This document shows, piece after piece, positions 1-7,391 of a DNA stretch of 62,907 nucleotides (position 1 is the stretch's first letter; each line of letters opens with the position of its first letter). This DNA comes from Clostridia bacterium (GTDB lineage: Bacteria; Bacillota; Clostridia; Oscillospirales; Acutalibacteraceae): positions 1-62,907 of the forward strand of contig JAFSDL010000018.1 of the NCBI GenBank assembly GCA_017436285.1. Reading direction: 5' to 3'. The translations under genes were made by a program, and so were the position numbers. The notes below the pieces were generated by a model. That model was given only the letters and a program-made list of their open reading frames with translations, had not been told where the DNA came from and ran no database searches.

Positions 1-1
1 A

Positions 2-1729
2 GGCGTATCAGTAGGTCTTATTGACGGTGAATTTGTAATCAACCCCACAGCAGAGCAGAGACTTGTTTCTGACATGGCAGTAACAGTTGCATCAACATCT
101 GACTTAGTTGCTATGATTGAAGCAGGTGCAAACGAAGTACCCAACGATGTAATGTTTGACGGTATTATGTATGCACATAAGGTTAACCAGGAAATCGTTG
201 AGTTCATCAACGGTATCAAAGCAGAGGTTGGTAAAGAAAAGGTTTCCTTCCCCTCAAATGATCCCGATCCCGAAATGTACGAAGCTATCAAAGAGTTTGC
301 TATTGAAGATGTCAAAGTAGCTCTTGATACAGACGATAAGAGAATTCGTGATGAAAGACTCAAACCCATCTATGACGCAGTTCATGAGAAGTTTGACGAA
401 ATTTATCCCGATATGGAGTTCAAGATTGAAGAATGTCTTTACAAGCTCCAGAAATACATTGTTCGTCGTTGGTTGCTTGACGAAGGCAAGAGAGTTGACG
501 GCAGAGGTATTGATGAAATCCGTCCGTTGAATGCTCAGGTCGATTTACTTGACAGAGTTCACGGCTCAGGTATGTTCACAAGAGGACAGACACAGGTTCT
601 CACAGTTACAACATTGGGTCCCGTAAGTGACGCACAGTTGCTTGACGGTCTTGATGAAGAAACATCAAAGAGATATTTACATCACTACAATTTCCCCTCA
701 TATTCAGTAGGTGAAACAAAGCCCTCAAGAGGTCCCGGCAGGCGCGAAATCGGTCACGGTGCCCTTGCAGAAAGAGCTCTTCTTCCCGTTATTCCTTCAA
801 TGGAGGAATTCCCCTACACAATCCGTGTTGTTTCAGAGGTTCTTTCTTCAAACGGTTCAACCTCTCAGGGTTCAGTTTGCGGTTCAACTCTTGCTCTTAT
901 GGCAGCAGGTGTTCCCATCAAAGCTCCCGTTGCAGGTATCTCCTGCGGTCTTATTTCTGAAGGCGACCGTTTTATGACAATGGTTGATATTCAGGGTCTT
1001 GAAGATTTCTTCGGCGATATGGACTTCAAGGTAGCAGGTACAAAGAACGGTATCACAGCTATTCAGATGGACCTTAAGGTTCACGGTCTTACTCCCGAAA
1101 TCATCAAGGAAGCATTCCAGAAAACACACGATGCCCGTATGTATATCCTTGATGAAATTATGCTTCCCTGCATTGCAGAGCCCAGAGCAGAGCTTTCAAA
1201 ATATGCTCCCAAGCTTCTCACAACAAAGATTGATGTTGAGAAAATCGGTGATGTTATCGGTAAGCAGGGTAAGGTTATTCAGAAAATCTGCGCAGAGTGC
1301 AACTGTAAGGTTGACGTTGAGGAAGATGGTACAATCTTCGTTACAGCAGTTGACATTGAAGATGCTAACCGCGCTCTTGATATTATTAACACAATTGCAA
1401 ATGACCCCGAGGTTGGTGCAATTTACAAGGGTGTTGTTACAAGACTTATGTCCTTCGGTGCATTCGTTGAAATCGCTCCCGGTAAGGAAGGTCTTGTTCA
1501 CATCTCAAAGCTTGATGTTAAGAGAACTGAAAAGGTTGAGGACTGTGTAAACGTTGGCGATGAAGTAATCGTTAAGGTTACTGAAATTGATGACCAAGGC
1601 AGAATCAATCTTTCAAGAAGAGATGCTCTTATTGAGGTTGAAGGTCTTGTTCCCGAAAACGATGATGAGCCCGAAAGAGAGCGTCGTCCTCGCAGAAACA
1701 ACTTCCACAAAAGAGACAGAAGAGATTAA
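2..1729 (+). CDS. pnp: Polyribonucleotide nucleotidyltransferase (PNPase), 5'-truncated by window edge
   Basis: Phosphorolytic 3'-5' exoribonuclease of mRNA decay. The reading frame is open from base 2, so the gene starts left of the window; about 575 C-terminal codons are present of the roughly 700 usual for PNPase. Visible in order: the end of the first RNase PH domain (GLIDGEFVINPT), the all-helical linker, the second RNase PH domain (HHYNFPSYSVGE, GPGRREIGHGALAERAL, SSNGSTSQGSVCG, and FFGDMDFKVAGT with the metal/catalytic aspartates), a KH domain (IGDVIGKQGKVIQKI) and an S1 domain (YKGVVTRLMSFGAFVEI). It ends in a basic Arg-rich tail. The internal ATG at 74 lies inside the conserved first domain and is not the start. 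A strong terminator follows the stop. Identification is secure. Confidence 0.97.
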   Translation, partial: GVSVGLIDGEFVINPTAEQRLVSDMAVTVASTSDLVAMIEAGANEVPNDVMFDGIMYAHKVNQEIVEFINGIKAEVGKEKVSFPSNDPDPEMYEAIKEFAIEDVKVALDTDDKRIRDERLKPIYDAVHEKFDEIYPDMEFKIEECLYKLQKYIVRRWLLDEGKRVDGRGIDEIRPLNAQVDLLDRVHGSGMFTRGQTQVLTVTTLGPVSDAQLLDGLDEETSKRYLHHYNFPSYSVGETKPSRGPGRREIGHGALAERALLPVIPSMEEFPYTIRVVSEVLSSNGSTSQGSVCGSTLALMAAGVPIKAPVAGISCGLISEGDRFMTMVDIQGLEDFFGDMDFKVAGTKNGITAIQMDLKVHGLTPEIIKEAFQKTHDARMYILDEIMLPCIAEPRAELSKYAPKLLTTKIDVEKIGDVIGKQGKVIQKICAECNCKVDVEEDGTIFVTAVDIEDANRALDIINTIANDPEVGAIYKGVVTRLMSFGAFVEIAPGKEGLVHISKLDVKRTEKVEDCVNVGDEVIVKVTEIDDQGRINLSRRDALIEVEGLVPENDDEPERERRPRRNNFHKRDRRD

Positions 1730-1739
1730 TTAAAATTTA

Positions 1740-1789
1740 ATGACTCCCTCGGAACAGTAAAACTGTTTCAAGGGAGTCATATTTTTTTA
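1740..1789 (+). terminator. Intrinsic terminator of pnp
   Basis: The arms ATGACTCCCT and AGGGAGTCAT (1740-1749 and 1771-1780) enclose a smaller GAACAG/CTGTTT stem and are followed by a run of T. The hairpin lies between convergent pnp and metF and could also serve the minus strand, although the T run is better on the plus side. Confidence 0.9.
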
Positions 1790-2647
1790 TAAAAGACCTT
1801 TTATACTTTCGGTTATTTTCTTTGCTATGTATGGATTATTCATTGTGTAAATATGAATTCCGTCAACACCGTTTGAAACCAAATCAACAATCTGGTCAAT
1901 GGCAAAGGCAATGCCTGCATCAACAAGCGCCTCGGGTCTATCCTCATATTTCTGAATCATTTTAACAAACTTTCTCGGAAGGCTTGCTCCACACATTGAA
2001 ACCATTCGCTCAATCTGATTTTTATTTGTAACGGGCATAATTCCTGCAGAAATGGGAACGGTTATTCCTGCAATATCGCATCTGTCACGGAAGCGATAGA
2101 AATATGAATTATTGAAAAACAACTGTGTAACTATGCTTTGAGCACCGCAATCAACCTTGTTTTTAAGATTTGCAATATCAACCTTGCCATTTGGTGCTTC
2201 AAAATGAGTTTCGGGGTAGCCTGCAACAGAAATTCCGAAATCCTCTTTAGTTTTTATATAAGATACAAGGTCATTGGCATAAGCAAAGTCTGTTTTGGGT
2301 TCAAAATCAGGATTCTTATCACCACGAAGTGCCAGAATGTTTTCAATATTATTTTCTTTAAGCTCCTTAATAACCCTGTCAACATCCTCCTTTGTGGAAT
2401 TAACACAGGTAAGGTGCGCCATAGCCTCAATGCCATATTTATTCTTAATAAGCGAAGCAATATCGCAGGTATAATTATTTGCAGAAGAGCCCCCTGCACC
2501 ATAGGTAACGCTTATATAGTCAGGGCGAAGATTCTGCAGCTCTGCAATTGTGTTATAAACAGTTTCAACAGAGCCTGTTTTCTTAGGAGGAAAAACCTCA
2601 AATGACAAAACAGTTCTGTTGCTGTTAAAAAGAGAAGAAATTTTCAA
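1787..2647 (-). CDS. metF: 5,10-methylenetetrahydrofolate reductase
   Basis: Flavoprotein reducing methylene-THF to methyl-THF, the methyl donor for methionine synthesis. The 286 residues match the usual bacterial MetF length. The family start (LSFEVFPPK), YISVTYGAGGS, an AHLTCV strand, ENILALRGD and a C-terminal GVDGIHIYTMN strand are all visible, which is the full TIM-barrel order. The start is TTG (2645-2647); AAAGGAAG sits 7-8 nt upstream and no ATG is better placed. A TTGAAT-17-TAAAAT promoter lies upstream. It stands alone, converging with pnp. Folate or one-carbon use beyond methionine cannot be judged from here. Confidence 0.95.
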   Translation of the reverse strand: MKISSLFNSNRTVLSFEVFPPKKTGSVETVYNTIAELQNLRPDYISVTYGAGGSSANNYTCDIASLIKNKYGIEAMAHLTCVNSTKEDVDRVIKELKENNIENILALRGDKNPDFEPKTDFAYANDLVSYIKTKEDFGISVAGYPETHFEAPNGKVDIANLKNKVDCGAQSIVTQLFFNNSYFYRFRDRCDIAGITVPISAGIMPVTNKNQIERMVSMCGASLPRKFVKMIQKYEDRPEALVDAGIAFAIDQIVDLVSNGVDGIHIYTMNNPYIAKKITESIKGLL

Positions 2648-2700
2648 ATTTATCTTCCTTTCTCAAGAATTCATAAACAAGTTAATTTATATTTTAATAT

Positions 2701-2729
2701 ATTTTACACCGCTGTAATAAAAAATTCAA
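2701..2729 (-). promoter_or_regulatory. Predicted sigma-A promoter of metF
   Basis: On the minus strand, -35 TTGAAT (2724-2729), a 17-nt spacer, and -10 TAAAAT (2701-2706). It lies about 55 nt upstream of the TTG start. Confidence 0.5.
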
Positions 2730-2791
2730 CAACTATATAAGTTATCTTTAGAATAAATTAAAAACAGGAAAAGAAAGTTACTGTCATTTCT

Positions 2792-2945
2792 GCCTTTCTT
2801 CGAAGAAAGGGGGACCATCTTGTGAATATTTTTAAAATAAAAAATGTTCCAAGCGTGCCAATTATAAAAGGCTCGAATACAGTTCAGTGGAATGGTGGAA
2901 AGTTCTCGATGCGACAAAGGCGCATCGTTGAAGCGTAAGCTTCAA
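2792..2945 (+). repeat. Structured intergenic repeat, family B, copy 1 (opposite orientation to copies 2 and 3)
   Basis: A 154-bp copy whose sense strand is plus. It begins with the hairpin CCTTTCTTCGAAGAAAGG and the GGGGACC motif, contains CAAGCGTGCCAA and GGTGGAAAGTTCT, then CGATGCG/CGCATCG (2907-2927) and TTGAAGC/GCTTCAA (2928-2945). The minus strand of 3015-3173 has the same order of parts. All three stems differ from those of the other copies by paired changes. No convincing protein is encoded. Confidence 0.75.
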
Positions 2946-2982
2946 TTGTAATGCACCTATCTCCTGAATTTATATATTCTGT

Positions 2983-3009
2983 GGTACAGGCGAGCCTGTA
3001 CCTTACGGT
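2983..3009 (+). repeat. 26-bp palindromic repeat, family A, copy 1
   Basis: GGTACAGGC, GA, GCCTGTACC, then TTACGGT. The same structure with only small changes occurs at 27118-27144 and 27876-27902. This copy sits at the centre between two oppositely oriented family B elements. Confidence 0.8.
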
Positions 3010-3014
3010 TTATT

Positions 3015-3173
3015 ACAGTTTCACCTGTGGTGAAATGACGCTCGAGGGCTTGCGTCAAGAACTCTCCACCACCCGACCAACTTTATTATAATTCTTTATT
3101 ATTTGGCACGCTTGAAACTTTGTTGTTAAGATGTAAAAATCAAAAGGCGGTCCCCCTCTCTTCGAAGAGAGGC
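3015..3173 (-). repeat. Structured intergenic repeat, family B, copy 2
   Basis: 159 bp, the same length as the copy at 15644-15802 and clearly related over its whole length (TTTCACC/GGTGAAA, GACGC/GCGTC, AGAACTCTCCACC, CCCGACCAAC, AAAAGGCGGTCCCCCTC, CTCTTCGAAGAG). The sense strand, judged by copy 1, is minus. With copy 1 it forms a 380-bp imperfect inverted repeat that fills most of the 606-bp gap between metF and the VTT gene. The remaining 3174-3253 shows nothing recognisable. Confidence 0.8.
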
Positions 3174-3253
3174 AGAACCACCAACAGCTTTATTCTTCTA
3201 TCTTAAAATCCTCGCAAAGCCAATTCCGCACTCCACATTCTGAATTTCGCATT

Positions 3254-3916
3254 TCAATCGTGTTTTTTCTTTATATATTTTATCAAAGCAAATATTGATG
3301 CTCCGAGCAGAGCAAAGACCACTACCGTCATCATAAATTTAACAGGGATTATATCATAAATTTTATCACCAAGAAGGGTTATAAGAAGTATTCTTGGCAT
3401 AACTCCAAAAAAGGATATTAAGATATATCTTAAATAACCCATATTACTTGCACCAAAGAAAAGCGATACAAAGTCAATTGGAAAAACGGGCAAAAGCCTT
3501 GCAACATAAAGGTAGGGTGTTTTCTTATCGCGAAGCTCTATGATTTTTTCGCCTTTTTTAGATTGCCTGAGCTTTTTCTCTACCCTTTCGCCACCTAAAA
3601 ACTTACCGATAAAATAAGTTATATTAAGCTCGGCAAAAAGTCCGATTGCATTAACAAGAAGACCCGGCAAAAAATCAAACGCCATTCCTACCGCCATGTA
3701 AAGCACAGATGCAGGAATCACGAAAACGATTGCTTTAAGAGAATAAACCCCAACAACCGCTGCACCCGCTTCAAAAAGGGTGTTTGTTTTTTCAACAAGG
3801 GCACGGACATCTATATTAACAAGGTCATTATATTTAAAAATTATAACCAAAAGAATTGCAAGAACAAGCCCTGCTCTTAAGCCGATACCAACGGCACGCT
3901 TTGTTTTATTATTCAT
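3254..3916 (-). CDS. TVP38/TMEM64 (VTT-domain) family membrane protein
   Basis: A 220-residue polytopic inner-membrane protein of the DedA/VTT superfamily, whose members are linked to lipid scrambling and membrane homeostasis. An N-terminal membrane helix (about residues 13-27) is followed by the VTT domain: FVIPASVLYMAVGMAF, a re-entrant-type GLFAELNITYFIGKFLG segment, the conserved cytoplasmic LLPVFPIDFVSLFFGA stretch, and C-terminal helices ending in a Lys-rich tail. The ATG at 3914-3916 has AAAGGACG upstream. It lies 27 nt after the oxidoreductase gene on the same strand and is probably co-transcribed with it. The transported or scrambled substrate is unknown. Confidence 0.85.
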   Translation of the reverse strand: MNNKTKRAVGIGLRAGLVLAILLVIIFKYNDLVNIDVRALVEKTNTLFEAGAAVVGVYSLKAIVFVIPASVLYMAVGMAFDFLPGLLVNAIGLFAELNITYFIGKFLGGERVEKKLRQSKKGEKIIELRDKKTPYLYVARLLPVFPIDFVSLFFGASNMGYLRYILISFFGVMPRILLITLLGDKIYDIIPVKFMMTVVVFALLGASIFALIKYIKKKHD

Positions 3917-3943
3917 AGTGCCGTCCTTTCATAAAAACTTAAA

Positions 3944-5227
3944 TCAAAGGTTAATATGTACCAGCTCTCCGCCCTGCTCTCTTGACTTATCAGCAAGGAA
4001 AATAACCTTGTGACCGGGAACAGAATCATAAATTGATGTGCAGGAAACAGAATGGCTTTCACCACGCTGGAAATTGACAAAATCCTCAGTAAGTCTTTCA
4101 TCTCCACCGCTGTGACCTTCACCTGAAATATAGCTTAAATCAATTATTTCCTTTTCAAAATAGCGTTCCTTTGCAGGATTTTGCTTTCTTAATTCAATAA
4201 TTCCTTTTTCAAACTCACCGTAAATCTCGCCCTTTGTTCCGATAACACGTATTGTTCTCAAGGGCTCGGGTGAGCCACCAACCATATTATGAGTGCCTGT
4301 TGCACCACTTTTGAAATTCACAAGAACGCTCTGATGGTCAACAATATCATTATCGCATTTGAAAATACATCTGCCATAATCACTATGAGTGAGAAGCTCT
4401 CTCCTCTGCTCATCTGTGGGATTTTCTACATCCTCAAGGTCACGCCACACATAAACAGTCCATTCATTAGGATGGTCAAGATAAAGCCTTTTTGCACTGA
4501 AATCACAAAAATCAACTCTCGGGCAATCCACAAGGCAACGAGTTCCTGATTCTTTGGGTGCATTCTCGGGAGTAAACTGCATTTTTGAGCCCACTGACGA
4601 TACGCTGACAGGCTTATCCTCACCCATTAACCACATCATAATATCAAGGTCGTGACAGCATTTTGCAAGAAGCATAGTTGTGTGGCATTTTTCAGAATTT
4701 GCCCATTTACCTCTTACAAATGAGGTTGAAAGATGGTGATAGCTGACATTTTCAATAGTCTGTATGTTTACCACCTTGCCGATTTCACCATTTAAAATTC
4801 TCTTTTTGATTTCGGAATAAAATGGTGTGTAGCGAAGCACGTGGCAAATCATAACCTTATTATTATTGCGCTTTACAACCTCAATTAAACGCTCCAGCTC
4901 CTCTACATTCACTGCAAAGGGCTTTTCAAGAAGCATATCATAGCCCTTTTCAAGAAGAGGAATTGAGGTTTCGACATGCTGTTCATCCATTGTTCCGTTA
5001 ATAACTGCATCTGCAAATTTAGGCACTTTTGCAAGCTCCTCCGCGGAGTCGAAACAGAATTCTTCAGAAAAACCGAATTTCTCGCTGACCATTTTCTGAC
5101 GGTGTTTGTCAAGGTCTGCAACACCTACTATTTTTAGCTTTTCGGGATATTTTAAAGAGAAATCGGCATAAGCCATTGCTCTATGTCCTGCTCCTACTAT
5201 TATTGCTGTTACGGGTTTGTTTGCCAT
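3944..5227 (-). CDS. Gfo/Idh/MocA family NAD(P)-dependent oxidoreductase
   Basis: A 427-residue sugar or cyclitol dehydrogenase-type protein. The N-terminal Rossmann fold has AIIVGAGHRAMAY and VVGVADLD-like motifs, followed by the EKP signature (LLEKPFAVN), then the C-terminal alpha/beta substrate domain with KCCHDLDIMMWL. A subgroup feature is a Cys-rich insert (CLVDCPRVDFC, then YGRCIFKCDNDIVDHQ) before FKSGATGTHNMVGG; whether it binds metal is unknown. GHSGGDERLTEDFV near the C-terminus is typical of this subgroup. The ATG overlaps no neighbour; it sits 40 nt after a GNAT gene, in a leftward cluster. The substrate cannot be assigned. Confidence 0.88.
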   Translation of the reverse strand: MANKPVTAIIVGAGHRAMAYADFSLKYPEKLKIVGVADLDKHRQKMVSEKFGFSEEFCFDSAEELAKVPKFADAVINGTMDEQHVETSIPLLEKGYDMLLEKPFAVNVEELERLIEVVKRNNNKVMICHVLRYTPFYSEIKKRILNGEIGKVVNIQTIENVSYHHLSTSFVRGKWANSEKCHTTMLLAKCCHDLDIMMWLMGEDKPVSVSSVGSKMQFTPENAPKESGTRCLVDCPRVDFCDFSAKRLYLDHPNEWTVYVWRDLEDVENPTDEQRRELLTHSDYGRCIFKCDNDIVDHQSVLVNFKSGATGTHNMVGGSPEPLRTIRVIGTKGEIYGEFEKGIIELRKQNPAKERYFEKEIIDLSYISGEGHSGGDERLTEDFVNFQRGESHSVSCTSIYDSVPGHKVIFLADKSREQGGELVHINL

Positions 5228-5267
5228 AGAAAATCACTACCTGTGAGAAAAAATTATAAGCTTTGCT

Positions 5268-5834
5268 TTATTTTGTTAAATCAATTGCCATTACAGCTTC
5301 GCCTAATTTATTGAAAACCATCTTGAAGCCGTTTCTTTTATAAAAGCGGATTGCACCTGTATTCCATGCACCTGCAATAAGCATCAGACCTTTAACATTT
5401 TTCGCCCTCAAATCCTCTAAGAGCATCTGCATCATTTTTGTTCCGTATCCGCCGCTCTGATATTCTGGCAATAAATCAATGTGCAGATGTGCAGGGTATT
5501 TCCAACCCATTAAAGAATAGGGTACAGGGAAAAACCAACATCTTAAGCCCGCTTTCTTATCTAATTTATAGATTTCAGGCACATCAACTTTTCTGAAAAT
5601 CTTACTGAATCTGCGGTAATCAGGCTCACAAAGAAGATAGCCCACAGGCTTATCGGAATCATCTGCAAGAACATAGCAGGAATCGTAGCATTCGCGAGCG
5701 TAATAGGTGGAAAACATACTTGACATAAGCCTTCCTACTGCTTCATCGTTAATGCTCTTTTCCCCTGCGGTCATTCGGCAGACATATTCAACATCGCTGA
5801 TATCATCTGCCCTCATTCTTCTGATAGTTGCCAT
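5268..5834 (-). CDS. GNAT family N-acetyltransferase
   Basis: A 188-residue acetyl-CoA-dependent acetyltransferase. The acetyl-CoA loop is visible as HLHIDLLPEYQSGGYGTKMM (about residues 117-136), followed by the C-terminal GAWNTGAIRFYKRNGF motif usual for GNAT folds. The stop/start junction with UPF0291 is TAATG, a 1-nt overlap, so the two are translationally coupled. The acceptor substrate is unknown; the conserved HLHIDL is reminiscent of GNATs related to the O-GlcNAcase C-terminal domain, but that is only a resemblance. Confidence 0.85.
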   Translation of the reverse strand: MATIRRMRADDISDVEYVCRMTAGEKSINDEAVGRLMSSMFSTYYARECYDSCYVLADDSDKPVGYLLCEPDYRRFSKIFRKVDVPEIYKLDKKAGLRCWFFPVPYSLMGWKYPAHLHIDLLPEYQSGGYGTKMMQMLLEDLRAKNVKGLMLIAGAWNTGAIRFYKRNGFKMVFNKLGEAVMAIDLTK

Positions 5835-6061
5835 TACTGAACATCTCCTGAAGATTTCTTTCTTTTCTTAACATGCTCTCTTGTTCCGTCCGGACGCTGA
5901 ATAACCGTATTATCAAGAGTGTTTACCAAGGATTGCTTGAATGCGGCAACATATTCCGCACGAAGAGCCTTCTGTTCAATTGCTTCCTCTTCTGTTAAGC
6001 CCTGCTCGCGGGATTTTCGGGCAAGAAAATTTATTCTTTCAATTTTTTCGGGAGTAATCAT
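5834..6061 (-). CDS. UPF0291 (DUF896, YnzC-like) protein
   Basis: 75 residues with the family hallmarks KIERINFLARKSREQGLTEEE and ALRAEYVAAFKQSL. The family forms a small helical hairpin; in Bacillus subtilis YnzC is encoded in the SOS yneA operon, but there are no SOS genes here. Basic C-terminal tail. Overlaps the GNAT gene by one base. The biochemical role is not established. Confidence 0.93.
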   Translation of the reverse strand: MITPEKIERINFLARKSREQGLTEEEAIEQKALRAEYVAAFKQSLVNTLDNTVIQRPDGTREHVKKRKKSSGDVQ

Positions 6062-6146
6062 AACAATTTCCTTTTAATATAATTAATTCAATATATTTAC
6101 AACATTGTAGTATAGCACATATTTTATTTTTTGCAATAAAACGAAA

Positions 6147-6524
6147 TCATTTTTTGTGTGCTATAATCCAAGCTTTTAATTCTTCACAAGACATTTGGCT
6201 TGATGCTAACGATAGACCTATTTCTATTATTTCTTCATTAGAAGCTACAATTTTTATACCATTTATCTCCAAAAAAGACAGCATAACATATACACCGATT
6301 CTCTTGTTGCCATCAACAAAAGCGTGATTCGAAACCAACGAAAAGCCCAATTTTGCTGCCTTATCCTCTTTGGTAGGATATAACTCGATCCCGTCAAACG
6401 TTGCTAAACAACTTTCTAAAACGGATTCCAACTATGCCTCATCTCTGACACCAACACTACCACCTGTAGCTTCTGCCATAATTTGATGAAGCAATTTGAT
6501 TTTATCTTTACTGAATTTTATCAT
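6147..6524 (-). pseudogene. doc: Doc (Fic-fold) toxin gene interrupted by an in-frame TAG
   Basis: Reading from ATG 6522-6524 gives MIKFSKDKIKLLHQIMAEA and GGSVGVRDEA, then TAG (6432-6434), then 94 residues in the same frame including the Fic/Doc active-site loop HAFVDGNKRIG. In intact Doc proteins the interrupted position is normally a hydrophobic residue (RDEGLL), so a single T-to-A change from TTG would explain it. The ATG overlaps the Phd stop as ATGA, as in intact phd-doc operons. Doc transfers phosphate to EF-Tu. TTG immediately after the TAG could in principle restart translation, but the product would lack the first 31 residues. TAG is used as a normal stop elsewhere in the window, so recoding is unlikely. 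Confidence 0.88.
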
Positions 6525-6766
6525 TTTGCCAACTCCTTAAAGGCAGGGAGGTATCTTTCAAGAATTCTTTTTGCAACAATATCTATTTTCTCATCATCTG
6601 TCAAATCCAAAATTGGTGAATTATTATCTAAATCCAACACCAAATATTTGGGTTTATTGTTTTTGAATATTACTGCTTCTCCTTTTTCATCAACTGTTCT
6701 TGATACTTGTGAAAAATTTTGGTTTGCCTGTGTCATTGAAAAAATTGTTTCTGAATTTATCATCAT
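6521..6766 (-). CDS. phd: Phd/YefM-type antitoxin
   Basis: An 81-residue antitoxin partner of Doc. The N-terminal DNA-binding and dimer region is visible as MTQANQNFSQVSRTVDEKGEAVIFKN, followed by KPKYLVLDL; the acidic and then amphipathic C-terminus (VAKRILERYLPAFKELAK) is the part expected to neutralise Doc. I take the first ATG of an ATG-ATG pair (6764-6766) because GGGAG lies 8 nt upstream; a longer reading would run through this site. It overlaps doc by 4 nt (ATGA). Expected to autorepress; the promoter is at 6810-6839. It appears intact although its toxin is broken. Confidence 0.9.
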   Translation of the reverse strand: MMINSETIFSMTQANQNFSQVSRTVDEKGEAVIFKNNKPKYLVLDLDNNSPILDLTDDEKIDIVAKRILERYLPAFKELAK

Positions 6767-6809
6767 ACTATCAACTCCCACAAAAATATACAACAAATTT
6801 ATCCTATTT

Positions 6810-6839
6810 ATATTATGTTCATAAATTCAAATATGTCAA
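6810..6839 (-). promoter_or_regulatory. Predicted promoter of phd-doc
   Basis: Minus strand -35 TTGACA (6834-6839), 18-nt spacer, -10 TAATAT (6810-6815). The spacer and downstream sequence are AT-rich with ATTTAT/ATAAAT half-sites that could bind Phd; this last point is inference. Confidence 0.55.
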
Positions 6840-6854
6840 TAAACAAATATTTAC

Positions 6855-6886
6855 AAAAATAGCCCTTCTTACGAAAGGCTATTTTT
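6855..6886 (-). terminator. Bidirectional hairpin at the 3' end of the LysRS-GNAT operon
   Basis: AAAAATAGCC and GGCTATTTTT (about 6855-6864 and 6877-6886) are inverted arms with A/T runs at both outer edges. The GNAT stop codon lies in the loop. Confidence 0.7.
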
Positions 6887-7390
6887 ATATGGATTTTCTC
6901 TTGTTCTTTTAATAAACAAATCAAATTCTGCCTGACTTAAAAGCTCGGGGTATGAGAGGATCTTTAAGGGCACGCTCTTGCCACCGTGATATGAGGGTTG
7001 CTCATAGTCGTAATGGTTCATTTTAAAGCCCTGACGGTCATAAAATCTTATCCTTTTGATTTGTTGCTCTGTTTCGGGTGCTTCTGCCTCGAGGATTATT
7101 GGTTTGCTGTAAGTATCTTTTACAAGCTCAATCGCCCTTGAGCCATAGCCACCTGCTCTTTTGTCTTCATCAATGGCAAGGTGCTCTATGAAAACGAACT
7201 CGGGAAAAACCCAGAGAGCTATAAAGCCTACATCAGCTTCATTATCAAAAATCTCAAAGAAATTAAAAAACCTATTATTGAAGCATTCCTTCTGGTCTGA
7301 AATATCGCGGCGCTCCTCAAAAGGAAACGCCGCGGTCATTTTTTCGTAAACCGGATTGAAGCGTTCTTCGGTAATCGGTACGAACTTCAT
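6869..7390 (-). CDS. GNAT family N-acetyltransferase
   Basis: A 173-residue GNAT protein. VFIEHLAIDEDKRAGGYGSRAI (about residues 65-86) is the acetyl-CoA motif (RAGGYGS), and RIRFYDRQGF is the C-terminal beta-bulge motif. Its ATG begins one base after the stop of the LysRS gene, so the two form an operon. The LLEAEAPE-like ILEAEAPETEQQ segment occurs in several small Firmicutes GNATs. Acceptor unknown. Confidence 0.87.
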   Translation of the reverse strand: MKFVPITEERFNPVYEKMTAAFPFEERRDISDQKECFNNRFFNFFEIFDNEADVGFIALWVFPEFVFIEHLAIDEDKRAGGYGSRAIELVKDTYSKPIILEAEAPETEQQIKRIRFYDRQGFKMNHYDYEQPSYHGGKSVPLKILSYPELLSQAEFDLFIKRTRENPYKNSLS

Positions 7391-7391
7391 A

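Noticed and set aside
324-530. Overlapping frames within pnp, secA, PFOR and other long genes
   Set aside because: They lie in other frames of strongly conserved genes and have no ribosome sites or known motifs.
2726-2917. A 63-codon minus-strand frame in the metF-VTT gap
   Set aside because: It lies over the structured repeat (family B copy 1), whose pairing explains the sequence better; no ribosome site.
6432-6434. TAG in doc as a recoded sense codon
   Set aside because: Genes ending at 58371 and 62426 use TAG as a normal stop, and no other conserved gene in the window contains an internal TAG.
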